64,000 nt of DNA from an uncultured Atopobium sp. (GTDB lineage Bacteria; Actinomycetota; Coriobacteriia; Coriobacteriales; Atopobiaceae), in the NCBI GenBank assembly GCA_938028565.1, contig CALIZS010000024.1, positions 9,763 to 73,762 of the forward strand, given 5' to 3'. The notes below the pieces were generated by a model. That model was not told where the DNA came from and ran no database searches. It worked only from the letters and a program-made list of their open reading frames with translations. The position numbers and the translations under genes were made by a program. This document shows, one piece after another, positions 9,351 to 18,141 of the stretch. The number at the start of each line of letters is the position of its first letter. Position 1 is the first letter of the stretch.

Positions 9351-9482
9351 GTGCAGGTAGCGGCCGCGGGTGCGAGCCGCGGCGCGCGGGGGTCCGAGCC
9401 GCGAGCGCGCGGGGGTCCGAGCTCCACATAACATGCAGGTGAGAGCGTGCAAGCTGGGAGCTCCACACAACATGCAGGTTAG
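9351..9482. other. GC-rich leader with short direct repeats
   Basis: Immediately after pdp the DNA is unusually GC-rich. It contains repeated GCGCGGGGGTCCGAGC blocks near 9385 and 9410, and two copies of GAGCTCCACAYAACATGCAGG near 9418 and 9459. No gene is seen. Confidence 0.5.
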
Positions 9483-9515
9483 ACCGGTGTTCACGCAGGT
9501 GGGCACCGGTTTTTT
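9483..9515 (+). terminator. Terminator after pdp
   Basis: ACCGGTG pairs with CACCGGT, followed by six T. It lies about 130 bp after the pdp stop, beyond the GC-rich repeats. Confidence 0.75.
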
Positions 9516-9621
9516 GTGTGATAACAGCGTCGTGTACAGACAAACTTGCAGGTCAAGCGCGCGAAGCGCCAGCGGGGAGTGCACGGGGTTTCTCGCCAGG
9601 CGCACCATAACAGTATGCGCG

Positions 9622-10052
9622 CCTAAAAAGTGCAAAGAATCTGTATTTTGAATACAGATTCTTTGACAAAATCAGGCAAATCCACCGATTCTTTGCTGTT
9701 ATCAGGCAAAATTTACAGATTCTTTGCAGAAATCAGGCGCGTGAAAGATAGACTGCGTGGCCCTAAATTTTGAGCCTGAAAAGGGCATCAAGTCTGAGTA
9801 AAACAGCTCAGACTTGGCGAGAAAAACCGGCAAATAGCTCAGATATGGTGCACTTTTCCGGCAAATTGTTCAGACATGACGATAACATCAGGCTCCCTGG
9901 AAGGGTGAGCTCGGACACGCTTTAAACCCCGCCTGAAAAGTGCAAAGAATCTGTATTTGAGACACCGATTCTTTGATGAAATCAGGCAAATCCACAGATT
10001 CTTTGCTGTTATCAGGCAAAAGTTACAGAATCTTTGCAGAAGTCAGGCGCGC
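9622..10052. repeat. Composite intergenic repeat, copy 1 (modules 1-2-1)
   Basis: Module 1 (9622-9741 and 9936-10052) is a 30-31 nt tandem of ACAGATTCTTTG and ATCAGGCAAA blocks; it begins with a hairpin of AAAGAATCTGTAT and ATACAGATTCTTT. Module 2 (about 9770-9905) carries CTCAGACTTGGCGAGAAA and CCGGCAAATAGCTCAGA units. A linker of about 40 nt separates module 2 from the second module 1. Similar composites occur at 27.6, 32.1 and 41.2 kb. No coding potential is seen. Confidence 0.8.
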
Positions 10053-10123
10053 TTGCAGGTCAAAATAGAAACTCAGCAGACAGAACAAATCTGGCGAGAA
10101 AATCGCTCCTCTCGCGGTTGCAG

Positions 10124-10165
10124 TTATTGCACAGTGTGTGCAATAATACTCAGTATGTGCAATAA
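10124..10165. promoter_or_regulatory. Palindromic operator upstream of tetR
   Basis: TTATTGCACA, GTG and TGTGCAATAA (10124-10146) form a perfect 23-bp palindrome. A third half-site TGTGCAATAA sits at 10156-10165, 19 bp from the second. It lies about 80 bp upstream of the TetR start, as expected of an autoregulatory TetR operator. Binding is inferred, not shown. Confidence 0.7.
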
Positions 10166-10245
10166 GTTGGGCGCTACGGTGTTGTTGTGCTGTCGCGCCC
10201 GCGCACCCAGTACGTACCTGCAACCAGGAGAGGCTTCAGAAACGT

Positions 10246-10953
10246 ATGACGCAAACATTGTCTGCACCTGCTGTTTTGTCAGCTTGCAAGCTTGATCGAC
10301 GTACCGCCAGAACTCGCGCGGCGCTTAGAAAAGCCCTGGCAGAAGAGATAGATGCCACCGGTGATCTTACATCCGTGACGGTCACAGGCGTGACGGAGCG
10401 CGCCGGCCTCACGCGCCGAACCTTTTACTCCCACTACAAAGACATCCCTGACCTGGTGCTTCACATCGAAAAGGAAGCGCTGGCTGAGCTGCGACCTGCT
10501 GTTGAACAGCTTGCTCGCGTCAATCTCGTTGAGCTCAGAGAAGCCATTGACTCCTACAAGCCATGTCCCGGAGCAACTGAGATGATCCGTAGCATTCGTA
10601 AGCACGGTTTCTACCTGCGCCCTTTGCTGGGTAACGGCGGCGACCCTGCGTTCCAGGACAAGCTAAAGCGCCTGGTACACGAGGTTATCGCGCAGCGCGC
10701 CCTGCACGACCTTGATCCGCGCGCACTTGGTCCCTTCTTTGACTACTATCTGACCTTTGCAATTTCTGCCGAGGTCGGCGTCCTTATCCGCTGGTTAATC
10801 GGCGGCATGCGCGAGAGCGACGAGCAGATGGCAGGCCTTATGACCGGCCTCATGTTTGTTGCACCTGGCGATTTGTACGGCAAGCCAATCAAGCTAGACG
10901 TTCCACGATTTGCGCTTGCAACTCTTGTTCTCGGAGAGGAAAACAATGATTAG
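10246..10953 (+). CDS. TetR-family transcriptional regulator
   Basis: 235-aa cytoplasmic DNA-binding repressor. The N-terminal HTH (about residues 22-70) reads RTRAALRKALAEEI, then VTVTGVTERAGLTRRTFYSHYKDIPDL, a typical TetR recognition helix. The rest is the helical ligand-binding and dimer domain. Start ATG follows CAGGAGAGGCTTCAGAAACG. It overlaps the start of the activase gene by 8 bases, so they are co-transcribed and the regulator likely controls that enzyme and itself through the upstream palindrome. The effector is unknown; an acyl-CoA or hydroxy acid is a guess from context. Confidence 0.85.
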   Translation: MTQTLSAPAVLSACKLDRRTARTRAALRKALAEEIDATGDLTSVTVTGVTERAGLTRRTFYSHYKDIPDLVLHIEKEALAELRPAVEQLARVNLVELREAIDSYKPCPGATEMIRSIRKHGFYLRPLLGNGGDPAFQDKLKRLVHEVIAQRALHDLDPRALGPFFDYYLTFAISAEVGVLIRWLIGGMRESDEQMAGLMTGLMFVAPGDLYGKPIKLDVPRFALATLVLGEENND

Positions 10954-13900
10954 TCCAAAGTTTGAGCTGGTAGAGAATGGTGCCGAGCTTGCACCAAACG
11001 TTCCGCTTGACCTGTCTCAGGCCCACCTTATGCTGGGCATCGATGTTGGTTCCACAACCGTAAAGCTGTCCGTCATCGACGAGGACGGCACGCTGGTTTA
11101 CGCAAACTACGAGCGTCACCACACCGACGTTCGCGCAACTGCGCGCTCCCTGTTTGTTAAAGCTCAGAAGCATATTGGCGAGACATCCATGTACGCCGCA
11201 ATCACCGGTTCCGGCGGAATGCTCTTGGCGCAATGGCTTGACCTGGAGTTTGTCCAGGAGGTCATCGCTTCCAAGCGCGCTGTTGAGACGCTGATCCCTC
11301 AGACCGACGTTGCCATTGAGCTGGGTGGCGAGGACGCAAAGATCATCTACTTTGACAACGGTATTGAGCAGCGCATGAACGGTACCTGCGCTGGTGGTAC
11401 CGGTGCGTTCATCGACCAGATGGCGTCTCTCCTCAAGACCGACGCAACTGGCCTCAATGAGCTGGCAAAAGACGTCAAGCAGATCTACCCAATTGCATCT
11501 CGCTGCGGCGTTTTTGCTAAGTCTGATGTTCAGCCGCTGCTCAACGAAGGCGCCGCTCCTGCCGACATTGCAGCTTCCATCTTCCAGGCTGTTGCAAACC
11601 AGACTGTCTCTGGCCTGGCTTGTGGTCACCCTATCCGCGGCCACGTTGCGTTTCTCGGCGGCCCGCTGCAGTACCTCTCTGAGCTGCGCCGCCGCTTCTA
11701 CATCACGCTTAACCTGGACGACGAGCACATCGTCTTGCCAAAGAACGCCCACCTCTTTGTTGCAACGGGTGCTGCTCTGGCAGGCGAGTCCGACCGACCA
11801 GTCACCTTTACGCAGGTCATGGAGGCACTGGATAACCTCAAGGACATCCAGGGCTCCGAGGTTGCCCGTCTGGACCCACTCTTTGCTACTCAGCAGGACT
11901 TTGACGACTTCAAGGCCCGCCACGACCAGGAAGTAGTGCCAAAGGGCCAGCTGGCCAACTACCACGGTCGCGTATTCATCGGCATTGACGCAGGTTCTAC
12001 CACTATGAAGGCTGCTGTTGTTGGCGAGAAGGGCGAGCTGCTTTACACCTGGTACGACAATAACAACGGCGATATCCTGGGCACTGCTCGCAAGATCATG
12101 GACTCCATCTACGACGAGATGCCTTCCGACTGCATCATCGGTCACGTCACAACCACCGGTTATGGCGAGGGCATCCTGATTGAGGCTCTGCGTGCAGACT
12201 CGGGCGAGATTGAGACCGTCGCTCACCTGCGTGGCGCTAAGGCATTTGTCCCAGACGTTGATTTCATTCTTGATATTGGCGGCCAGGACATGAAGTGTCT
12301 GCAGGTCAAAGACGGCGTCATTGAGCACATCATGCTGAACGAGGCTTGCTCTGCAGGCTGCGGCTCCTTTATTGCATCCTTTGCCGACTCCATGAAGATG
12401 GACGTCCGCGAGTTTGCAACCGCCGCAACCAAGGCAACACTTCCTGTTGACCTGGGATCCCGCTGTACCGTCTTCATGAACTCCCGCGTTAAGCAGGCGC
12501 AGAAGGAGGGTGCAACCATCGGCGACGTTGCTGCTGGTCTTTCATACTCCGTCATCAAGAATGCCCTGTTCAAGGTCATCAAGCTCCGCGACTTCAGTGA
12601 GATTGGCGAGCACTGCATTGTTCAGGGTGGTACCTTCATGTCCGACGCAACGCTCCGCGCCTTTGAGCTGCTCACCGGCAGAGACGTCATCCGTCCCGAC
12701 ATCGCAGGCGTCATGGGTGCCTACGGCGCCGCTCTTCTCGCCCGCGACCGTGCAGGTATTGACGGTGTATCCACCCTGCTTGACCGCGAGTCCATCGACA
12801 ACCTGCAGGTCAAGCTTACCAACACGCACTGCCGCATCTGCCCTAACAGCTGCATGCTTACCATCAACGACTTTGGCAGCGGACACAGGTTTATCACCGG
12901 TAACCGTTGCGAGAAAGGCGCAGGTAAGAAGCGTGGTGCCAAGAAGAACGAGGCACCAAACCTCTTTGCATTCAAGAATAAGCTGCTGTTTGATCGTGAG
13001 TCGCTTCCTGCAGACGAGGCTCCACGCGGTACGGTTGGCATTCCTCGTGCGCTCAACATGTACGAGAACTATCCATTCTGGCACACGTTTTTCACTAAGC
13101 TGGGCTTCTCGGTCATGTTGTCCGACCAGACCACCGCAAAGACGTACGACATGGGTATTGAGTCCATGCCTTCCGAGTCCGCCTGCTATCCTGCAAAGCT
13201 TTCTCACGGCCACATCATGAACTTGCTGGCCAAGGACCCAGACTTCATTTGGATGCCGTGTATTCGTTGGGAGCGCAAGGAGGACGACTCCGCAACCAAC
13301 CACTACAACTGCCCAATTGTCATGAGCTACCCTCAGGCGCTGGGCCTCAACGTGGACGAGCTCTCCGATCCGTCTATCCAGTACATGGCTCCGTTCATTC
13401 CATACGACAAGAAAAACGAGCTCAAGCGTCGTTTGTACGAGCTCATCAGCGAACAGCGCGAGAAGGACGCCCAGGCAGGCAAGGGTCGCTTCCGCGGCGA
13501 GCACATCACGCGCGCCGAAATTGACGCCGCTGTTGAGGCTGCATGGCAGGAAGACATCAACGTCAAGGACCAGATGCACCGCGCAGGAGACGAGGCTCTT
13601 GCGTGGATTGAGGAGCACGATGCTCATGGCATTGTTCTTGCAGGTCGCCCATACCATAACGACCCAGAGATTAATCACGCCATCCCTGAGCTGGTCTCTT
13701 CCTTTGGTTTTGCCGTGCTCACCGAGGATTCTATTGCTCACAAGATGATGCCTGAGCGCCCCATCCGCATTGTTGACCAGTGGATGTACCACTCGCGTCT
13801 GTATCGTGCCGCTCGCTTTGTTGCATCCCGAAACGACCTGGACCTTATTCAGCTCTTCTCATTTGGTTGCGGTCTTGACGCACTGACCACCGACCAGGTC

Positions 13901-15700
13901 CAGGAGATTCTTGAGGCTTCGGGCAAGATTTACACCATGCTTAAGGTTGACCAGGTCTCCAACTTGGGCGCCGCGCGTATTCGTATCCGTTCCCTGATGG
14001 CTGCCCTGAACGAGCAGCAGGCAGAGCTCGAGCGACTTGCAGCTGCTGGCCTGGTTACCGAGGCTGTCCCACAGGGCGTTCGCATGGCTGATGGTTCTTT
14101 GGAAAAGGCCAGGAACGCAAGTTCTTCTCGCCGTGCCCCAGTGTACCGCGAGGCAGAGTCTGCAGCTTACGAGAAGGTCCGCTACACCAAGGAGATGCAG
14201 GAAGCGGGCTATACCATCCTGGCTCCACAGATGGCGCCAATCCACTTTGGGCTGGTAGAAGAGCTACTGAGGGGTGCGGGCTACAACGTTGTGCTGCTGC
14301 CTTCGGTTGACCAGGGCGCCGTTGACATGGGCCTCCGTTACGTCAACAACGACATTTGCTACCCATCTATCCTGGTTACGGGTCAGATTATGGAGGCAGT
14401 GCTTTCCGGCAAGTACGACCTAACCAAGACCGCGGTTCTGATTTCGCAGACCGGTGGTGGCTGCCGTGCAACCAACTACATTGCACTGATTCGTAAGGCG
14501 CTTAAAGACGCAGGTCACCCAGAGATTCCGGTCATTTCCGTCTCCGCCGCTTCCGGCCTTGACGAGGATAACCCAGGTTTCAAGCTGTTCAAGCCTGACT
14601 TGCTGATTAAGGCAGTCTACGCGCTCCTGTACGGCGACTTGATTATGCAGCTGCTGTATCGTGTTCGTCCATACGAGGCCGTTAAGGGTTCCGCAAATGA
14701 GCTGTATGACCAGCTCATGGCCGATACACGTTCCAAGATCAACGGAATTTCTCGCAAGGAATTCTACAAGCAGTGCCAGCGTACCATTGAGCTGTTTGAC
14801 AGCCTGCCCGTGGTCAACGATCGCCAGAAACCACGCGTCGGCGTCGTTGGTGAGATTCTGGTTAAGTTCCACCCAACAGCTAACAACGAGCTGGTCAAGG
14901 TCATCGAGTCCGAAGGCTGCGAGGCCAACGTTCCGGGCCTGGTCGACTTCTTCCTGTTTGGTCTCTCCAACGCGATCAACACGCACAAGGAGCTGGGTAC
15001 TTCGTTCAAGAGCCGCATGACGCATATCGCGGGCATCAAGATGGTCCAGGGCCTGCGCGCGCCAATCAACAAGATGCTGGAGAAGTCCGAGCGCTTTGAG
15101 CCATACCCCAATATCGATGAGCTGGCCGAAAAAGCTGGTCAGATTCTCTCGCTCTGCAACACAATGGGCGAGGGTTGGCTGCTCACCGCTGAGATGTGCG
15201 ATCTCATTGAGACGGGTACGCCAAACATCGTCTGCGCTCAGCCATTTGCCTGCCTGCCTAACCACGTTGTTGGTAAGGCGGTCATCAAGCGCCTGCGCCA
15301 GATGCACCCCGAGTCCAACATTGTTGCCGTCGACTACGACCCAGGCGCGTCCGAGGTAAACCAGCTGAACCGTATCAAGCTGATGATTTCGGTAGCTAAG
15401 GAGAACTACAAGAACGGCGTAAATGGTGAGTTCAAGCTGGAAAACGCTGACGATCCAGTTACCAACGACGCAACCATGCCGTATACCGGCCGCGACAAGT
15501 TTGGCCTGGATTCCGTTGTCCGTGAGGGCGGTCACTCTTGCTCTTCGCACCACATGTCTGCGCTGGAAGCAACCGGTGCTAACCTGGGCGATCTTGGTCG
15601 CACCGCGCCTGACCACGGAAAAGATTACGGTTCCATCAGGCTTTCCGAGGAGCAGATGGCTGCTATCGAGCGCGCCAAGAAGAAGGCCGGCGTCAAGTAG
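10946..15700 (+). CDS. Fused 2-hydroxyacyl-CoA dehydratase activase / dehydratase-like protein (BcrA-BadF-HgdC family, DUF2229)
   Basis: Giant 1584-aa cytoplasmic protein. Two ASKHA ATPase domains of the CoA-enzyme activase family come first: LGIDVGSTTVKLSVID near residue 34 with NGTCAGGTGAFIDQMA, and IGIDAGSTTMKAAVVG near 348 with LNEACSAGCGSFIASF. These hold the cluster-binding Cys positions. A cysteine segment CRICPNSC near 630 follows. Then comes the DUF2229 and HgdB/D-like region with GIPRALNMYENYPFW, VLAGRPYHNDPEINHAIPEL, NNDICYPSILVTGQI and CAQPFACLPNH. The family couples ATP hydrolysis to low-potential electron transfer into dehydratases or reductases; the substrate here is unknown. 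Start 10946 follows GAGAGGAAAACA and overlaps tetR. Confidence 0.87.
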   Translation: MISPKFELVENGAELAPNVPLDLSQAHLMLGIDVGSTTVKLSVIDEDGTLVYANYERHHTDVRATARSLFVKAQKHIGETSMYAAITGSGGMLLAQWLDLEFVQEVIASKRAVETLIPQTDVAIELGGEDAKIIYFDNGIEQRMNGTCAGGTGAFIDQMASLLKTDATGLNELAKDVKQIYPIASRCGVFAKSDVQPLLNEGAAPADIAASIFQAVANQTVSGLACGHPIRGHVAFLGGPLQYLSELRRRFYITLNLDDEHIVLPKNAHLFVATGAALAGESDRPVTFTQVMEALDNLKDIQGSEVARLDPLFATQQDFDDFKARHDQEVVPKGQLANYHGRVFIGIDAGSTTMKAAVVGEKGELLYTWYDNNNGDILGTARKIMDSIYDEMPSDCIIGHVTTTGYGEGILIEALRADSGEIETVAHLRGAKAFVPDVDFILDIGGQDMKCLQVKDGVIEHIMLNEACSAGCGSFIASFADSMKMDVREFATAATKATLPVDLGSRCTVFMNSRVKQAQKEGATIGDVAAGLSYSVIKNALFKVIKLRDFSEIGEHCIVQGGTFMSDATLRAFELLTGRDVIRPDIAGVMGAYGAALLARDRAGIDGVSTLLDRESIDNLQVKLTNTHCRICPNSCMLTINDFGSGHRFITGNRCEKGAGKKRGAKKNEAPNLFAFKNKLLFDRESLPADEAPRGTVGIPRALNMYENYPFWHTFFTKLGFSVMLSDQTTAKTYDMGIESMPSESACYPAKLSHGHIMNLLAKDPDFIWMPCIRWERKEDDSATNHYNCPIVMSYPQALGLNVDELSDPSIQYMAPFIPYDKKNELKRRLYELISEQREKDAQAGKGRFRGEHITRAEIDAAVEAAWQEDINVKDQMHRAGDEALAWIEEHDAHGIVLAGRPYHNDPEINHAIPELVSSFGFAVLTEDSIAHKMMPERPIRIVDQWMYHSRLYRAARFVASRNDLDLIQLFSFGCGLDALTTDQVQEILEASGKIYTMLKVDQVSNLGAARIRIRSLMAALNEQQAELERLAAAGLVTEAVPQGVRMADGSLEKARNASSSRRAPVYREAESAAYEKVRYTKEMQEAGYTILAPQMAPIHFGLVEELLRGAGYNVVLLPSVDQGAVDMGLRYVNNDICYPSILVTGQIMEAVLSGKYDLTKTAVLISQTGGGCRATNYIALIRKALKDAGHPEIPVISVSAASGLDEDNPGFKLFKPDLLIKAVYALLYGDLIMQLLYRVRPYEAVKGSANELYDQLMADTRSKINGISRKEFYKQCQRTIELFDSLPVVNDRQKPRVGVVGEILVKFHPTANNELVKVIESEGCEANVPGLVDFFLFGLSNAINTHKELGTSFKSRMTHIAGIKMVQGLRAPINKMLEKSERFEPYPNIDELAEKAGQILSLCNTMGEGWLLTAEMCDLIETGTPNIVCAQPFACLPNHVVGKAVIKRLRQMHPESNIVAVDYDPGASEVNQLNRIKLMISVAKENYKNGVNGEFKLENADDPVTNDATMPYTGRDKFGLDSVVREGGHSCSSHHMSALEATGANLGDLGRTAPDHGKDYGSIRLSEEQMAAIERAKKKAGVK

Positions 15701-15714
15701 CACGGCGGCGCGGC

Positions 15715-15890
15715 GAACGGGCTGCAGAGCTGCGGCGGGCGCGTAGCTGCGAGCGCACCCTGCGCAGACCGGCCGCGTAACCAGCGTAATCGGCTGCGAA
15801 GTTGGCGCGCAACCAGCGTAATCGGTCGCGCGGCCAGCGTAACCGGCTGCGAAGTTGGTACGCAACCAGCTACAAAGTTGTAATTTGCAC
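15715..15890. repeat. Degenerate short direct repeats after the activase gene
   Basis: Variants of AACCAGCGTAATCGGCTGCG and GAAGTTGGCGCGCAACCAGC repeat several times between about 15770 and 15875. They are GC-rich with no coding support. They lie just before the terminator. Confidence 0.5.
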
Positions 15891-15895
15891 GTTAA

Positions 15896-15928
15896 TGAGC
15901 CCCAAACTTTGGTTTGAGGCTCATTTTT
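15896..15928 (+). terminator. Terminator of the tetR-activase operon
   Basis: TGAGCCCCAAAC pairs with GTTTGAGGCTCA around TTTG, followed by TTTTT. It is nearly 200 bp past the activase stop. Confidence 0.8.
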
Positions 15929-15948
15929 GGCGAATTTGGGCCCAAAAA

Positions 15949-16108
15949 GGTAAAAAATGCGTTTAGTTGGTGTATTCATTTTGAAAATGAGGTGTTTTGA
16001 CTCAATTAGTAAAAGAAATAGTTAAAACTTTTTCGCTTATCCTGGGTAAACGCGAATATAAAAAATTGAACTAAATCTCTTCATTCCCAACTAAACGCAT
16101 TTTTTACC
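15949..16108. repeat. MITE-like element B1
   Basis: A 160-bp AT-rich unit is bounded by perfect 22-bp terminal inverted repeats, GGTAAAAAATGCGTTTAGTT(GG) and its complement. It has no open reading frame of note. Related elements are at 27346-27524 and 35373-35520. Confidence 0.75.
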
Positions 16109-16266
16109 GCCTGAGGTCCCAAAAACGGCAATTTTCCGAGTCCTGTGAAAATTTCGCGTATATAACGTATGAAAAATGCAATTTTGTGCATAACGGCCTC
16201 AATCCGTGCCTACAAACAGTATTCCTTTGGTGTCGGCGCCAGACTATACCAAGCAAATACACTGAA

Positions 16267-17922
16267 CTACGCGATTAGGCTGTATGTCCGTGAGTTGGCA
16301 GCAACAAAAGTGTTGCTCAACGTTAGCCGCTCGGATGCAGGGAACCAGCGTGTCGAGAAAACCGCACGTCCATCATTCAGATAAATTTCCACGGTAGACC
16401 CATCAACAATAATGCGCAGGTCAAAAAGCTCCTTTAGCCTAATAGAGCGTTGAGTTCTGCCTGCAGCGGTGTCCTCGTCAATGAATTTCAGGGCAAAAAT
16501 GCCCTTGGAGTAAGAAAGCACAAGCGCGTCGTTGAGAGTAAGAGTTCCGTCTCCGGATATGTCCGTAATCTCAATATCTGCAGATAGTCGATCTATTTTG
16601 ACGACAGCGTCGGCGACAAATTCCACACATTCTCGTCGCTTAGCATCAAGCTCTTTAACTGGATGTTGCAGGATAACACCATCACCAGACAGCGAAAGTT
16701 CTCGGGGCAGAGTAAGGTTGTGGCAGAATTCAATGCCTTCAGGATGACTATGGTAAGTCGGATCGATGATGCCCATCCATCCAATCAAAATGGTTCGGCC
16801 AGAATCGTCGACGAACGTTTGAGGTGCGTAGAAGTCAAAACCATGATCCCAGAGCACAAAGCTATCGGTGGAAACAGTTTCAACATTGATAAGCTTTTGG
16901 CCCTCTGGAAGCGGAAAATAGCCCGACTGCCAGATGTTTTGCCACTTGTCGAGAGGATCGCTTGAAGCACTTTCTTGCAAGTTAGCGGAATCGTTTAAGC
17001 GCGACCCCTTGGACGTACCAGCGCTTGGCTCCGTACCAGCGCTTGGCTCCGTACCAGCGATTGGCTCCGTACCAGCGCCTTCTCTTAGCCCCTGCGGACA
17101 CACAGATAGAAACTCCTGGCCATTTAGCTGCACCAAAAAAGGGCATTCCCACATGTAGCCAAACGCCTCGCGCTGACCCAGGGCGTTAGCCCCGCGTATA
17201 ACCGAGTGAAGCGTCCACGACTCGCCACAATCACTAGAGTCGTAAATCAACACCGCTCCCGAATCGCAGCGTTCATCTGCGGTTTTTACGTTACCAGCCG
17301 CAGCGTCCTTCTCGCGAGCGCCTAACAGCATGCGCAGAGCCCCGTCTTGCTCCCAAACCTTCGGGTCGCGCACGTGATTTGTGCAGGTATCGGGGTAGTC
17401 GCTCGGCTTCAAGACAACGCGCTTTGGCGAGAAACTCAGTCCATCTTCAGAGGTCACCATGACCTCATAGGCCTTTCGACCGACATCAATGCCGTCGGCT
17501 TCTGGGTGTGTTTCGTCCATAACATTGCCGGTGTAGAAGAGTCGCATGACCTCACCGGCCGCTGCACCGGTGTCGTCCGCCACACCGCCGCCGTGACTGC
17601 AATCGCTGTCATCGCCGCTGCCACCAGCGCGCTTGCCATCACTAGAGGTACCGCCACAAGGCTCAATCCAAGCTGAACCCGAAAACGCACCGTCCTTATC
17701 GCAAGCTGCGTCTGGAGAAATTGCAATAGGGAGCGTCTTCCAAGAGAGTAGATCCTCACTCACAGCATGTCCCCAAAAGCGAAGCTCGTTGGCAGGCCAC
17801 TCTGGAGTGTACTGGTAAAACGCATGGTAGACGGACTTAAACTGACAAAGTCCGTTAGGATCATTCATCCAACCCTGAGGTGGGAAGAGATGAAATTGTG
17901 GTGTCCAAAAGTTGTTGGTCAT
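16267..17922 (-). CDS. GH32 beta-fructofuranosidase / sucrose-6-phosphate hydrolase
   Basis: 551-aa cytoplasmic glycosidase (no signal peptide) that splits sucrose, sucrose-6-phosphate or short fructans. GH32 landmarks are in order: HLFPPQGWMNDPNG near residue 12 (Asp nucleophile), FSGSAW near 80, HVRDPKVW near 185 (transition-state Asp) and MWECPFLVQLNG near 255 (acid/base Glu). A C-terminal beta-sandwich ends with VDGSTVEIYLNDG. An insertion near residue 290 holds a GTEPSA hexapeptide repeat encoded by an 18-bp tandem repeat. No sugar transporter adjoins it, so the phosphorylation state of the substrate is open (scrB or sacA type). Ribosome site AGATGGAGCGCT precedes the ATG. Confidence 0.9.
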   Translation of the reverse strand: MTNNFWTPQFHLFPPQGWMNDPNGLCQFKSVYHAFYQYTPEWPANELRFWGHAVSEDLLSWKTLPIAISPDAACDKDGAFSGSAWIEPCGGTSSDGKRAGGSGDDSDCSHGGGVADDTGAAAGEVMRLFYTGNVMDETHPEADGIDVGRKAYEVMVTSEDGLSFSPKRVVLKPSDYPDTCTNHVRDPKVWEQDGALRMLLGAREKDAAAGNVKTADERCDSGAVLIYDSSDCGESWTLHSVIRGANALGQREAFGYMWECPFLVQLNGQEFLSVCPQGLREGAGTEPIAGTEPSAGTEPSAGTSKGSRLNDSANLQESASSDPLDKWQNIWQSGYFPLPEGQKLINVETVSTDSFVLWDHGFDFYAPQTFVDDSGRTILIGWMGIIDPTYHSHPEGIEFCHNLTLPRELSLSGDGVILQHPVKELDAKRRECVEFVADAVVKIDRLSADIEITDISGDGTLTLNDALVLSYSKGIFALKFIDEDTAAGRTQRSIRLKELFDLRIIVDGSTVEIYLNDGRAVFSTRWFPASERLTLSNTFVAANSRTYSLIA

Positions 17923-18141
17923 AGCGCTCCATCTTTCTCATTTCTTGCAATTATTATGGCATGCGCGCGCAAAGTTTGTGCAGGTAGGTTTAATTCGTTT
18001 TGAGTTGCGGTACAGTAAATGCATACAACATCCAAGGCCGCCAGCTGCGACCTGCACCGCTCGCACCAGCTGCGACCCGCGCGACCCGCACCGCCTGCAC
18101 CGCCCGCCGCGCCGACCTTGCCTGAACCAGAGAGGATACCC

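Noticed and set aside
9352..9635. Open frames of up to 110 aa in the GC-rich stretch after pdp
   Set aside because: They owe their length to GC-rich repeats; no ribosome site and Arg/Ala/Pro-rich nonsense composition.
9622..10052. 30-nt-period module as a small CRISPR array
   Set aside because: Units are degenerate, the intervening bases are also repeated, and similar copies recur at other loci, unlike unique spacers.
10910..10945. Start of the activase gene at 10910
   Set aside because: ATG 10946 has a good GAGAGGA site and begins the family homology sooner; the extension only overlaps tetR.
18019..18141. 41-residue N-terminal extension of peptidase T
   Set aside because: Low-complexity Pro/Ala/Arg sequence before the ribosome site AGAGAGGATACCC.
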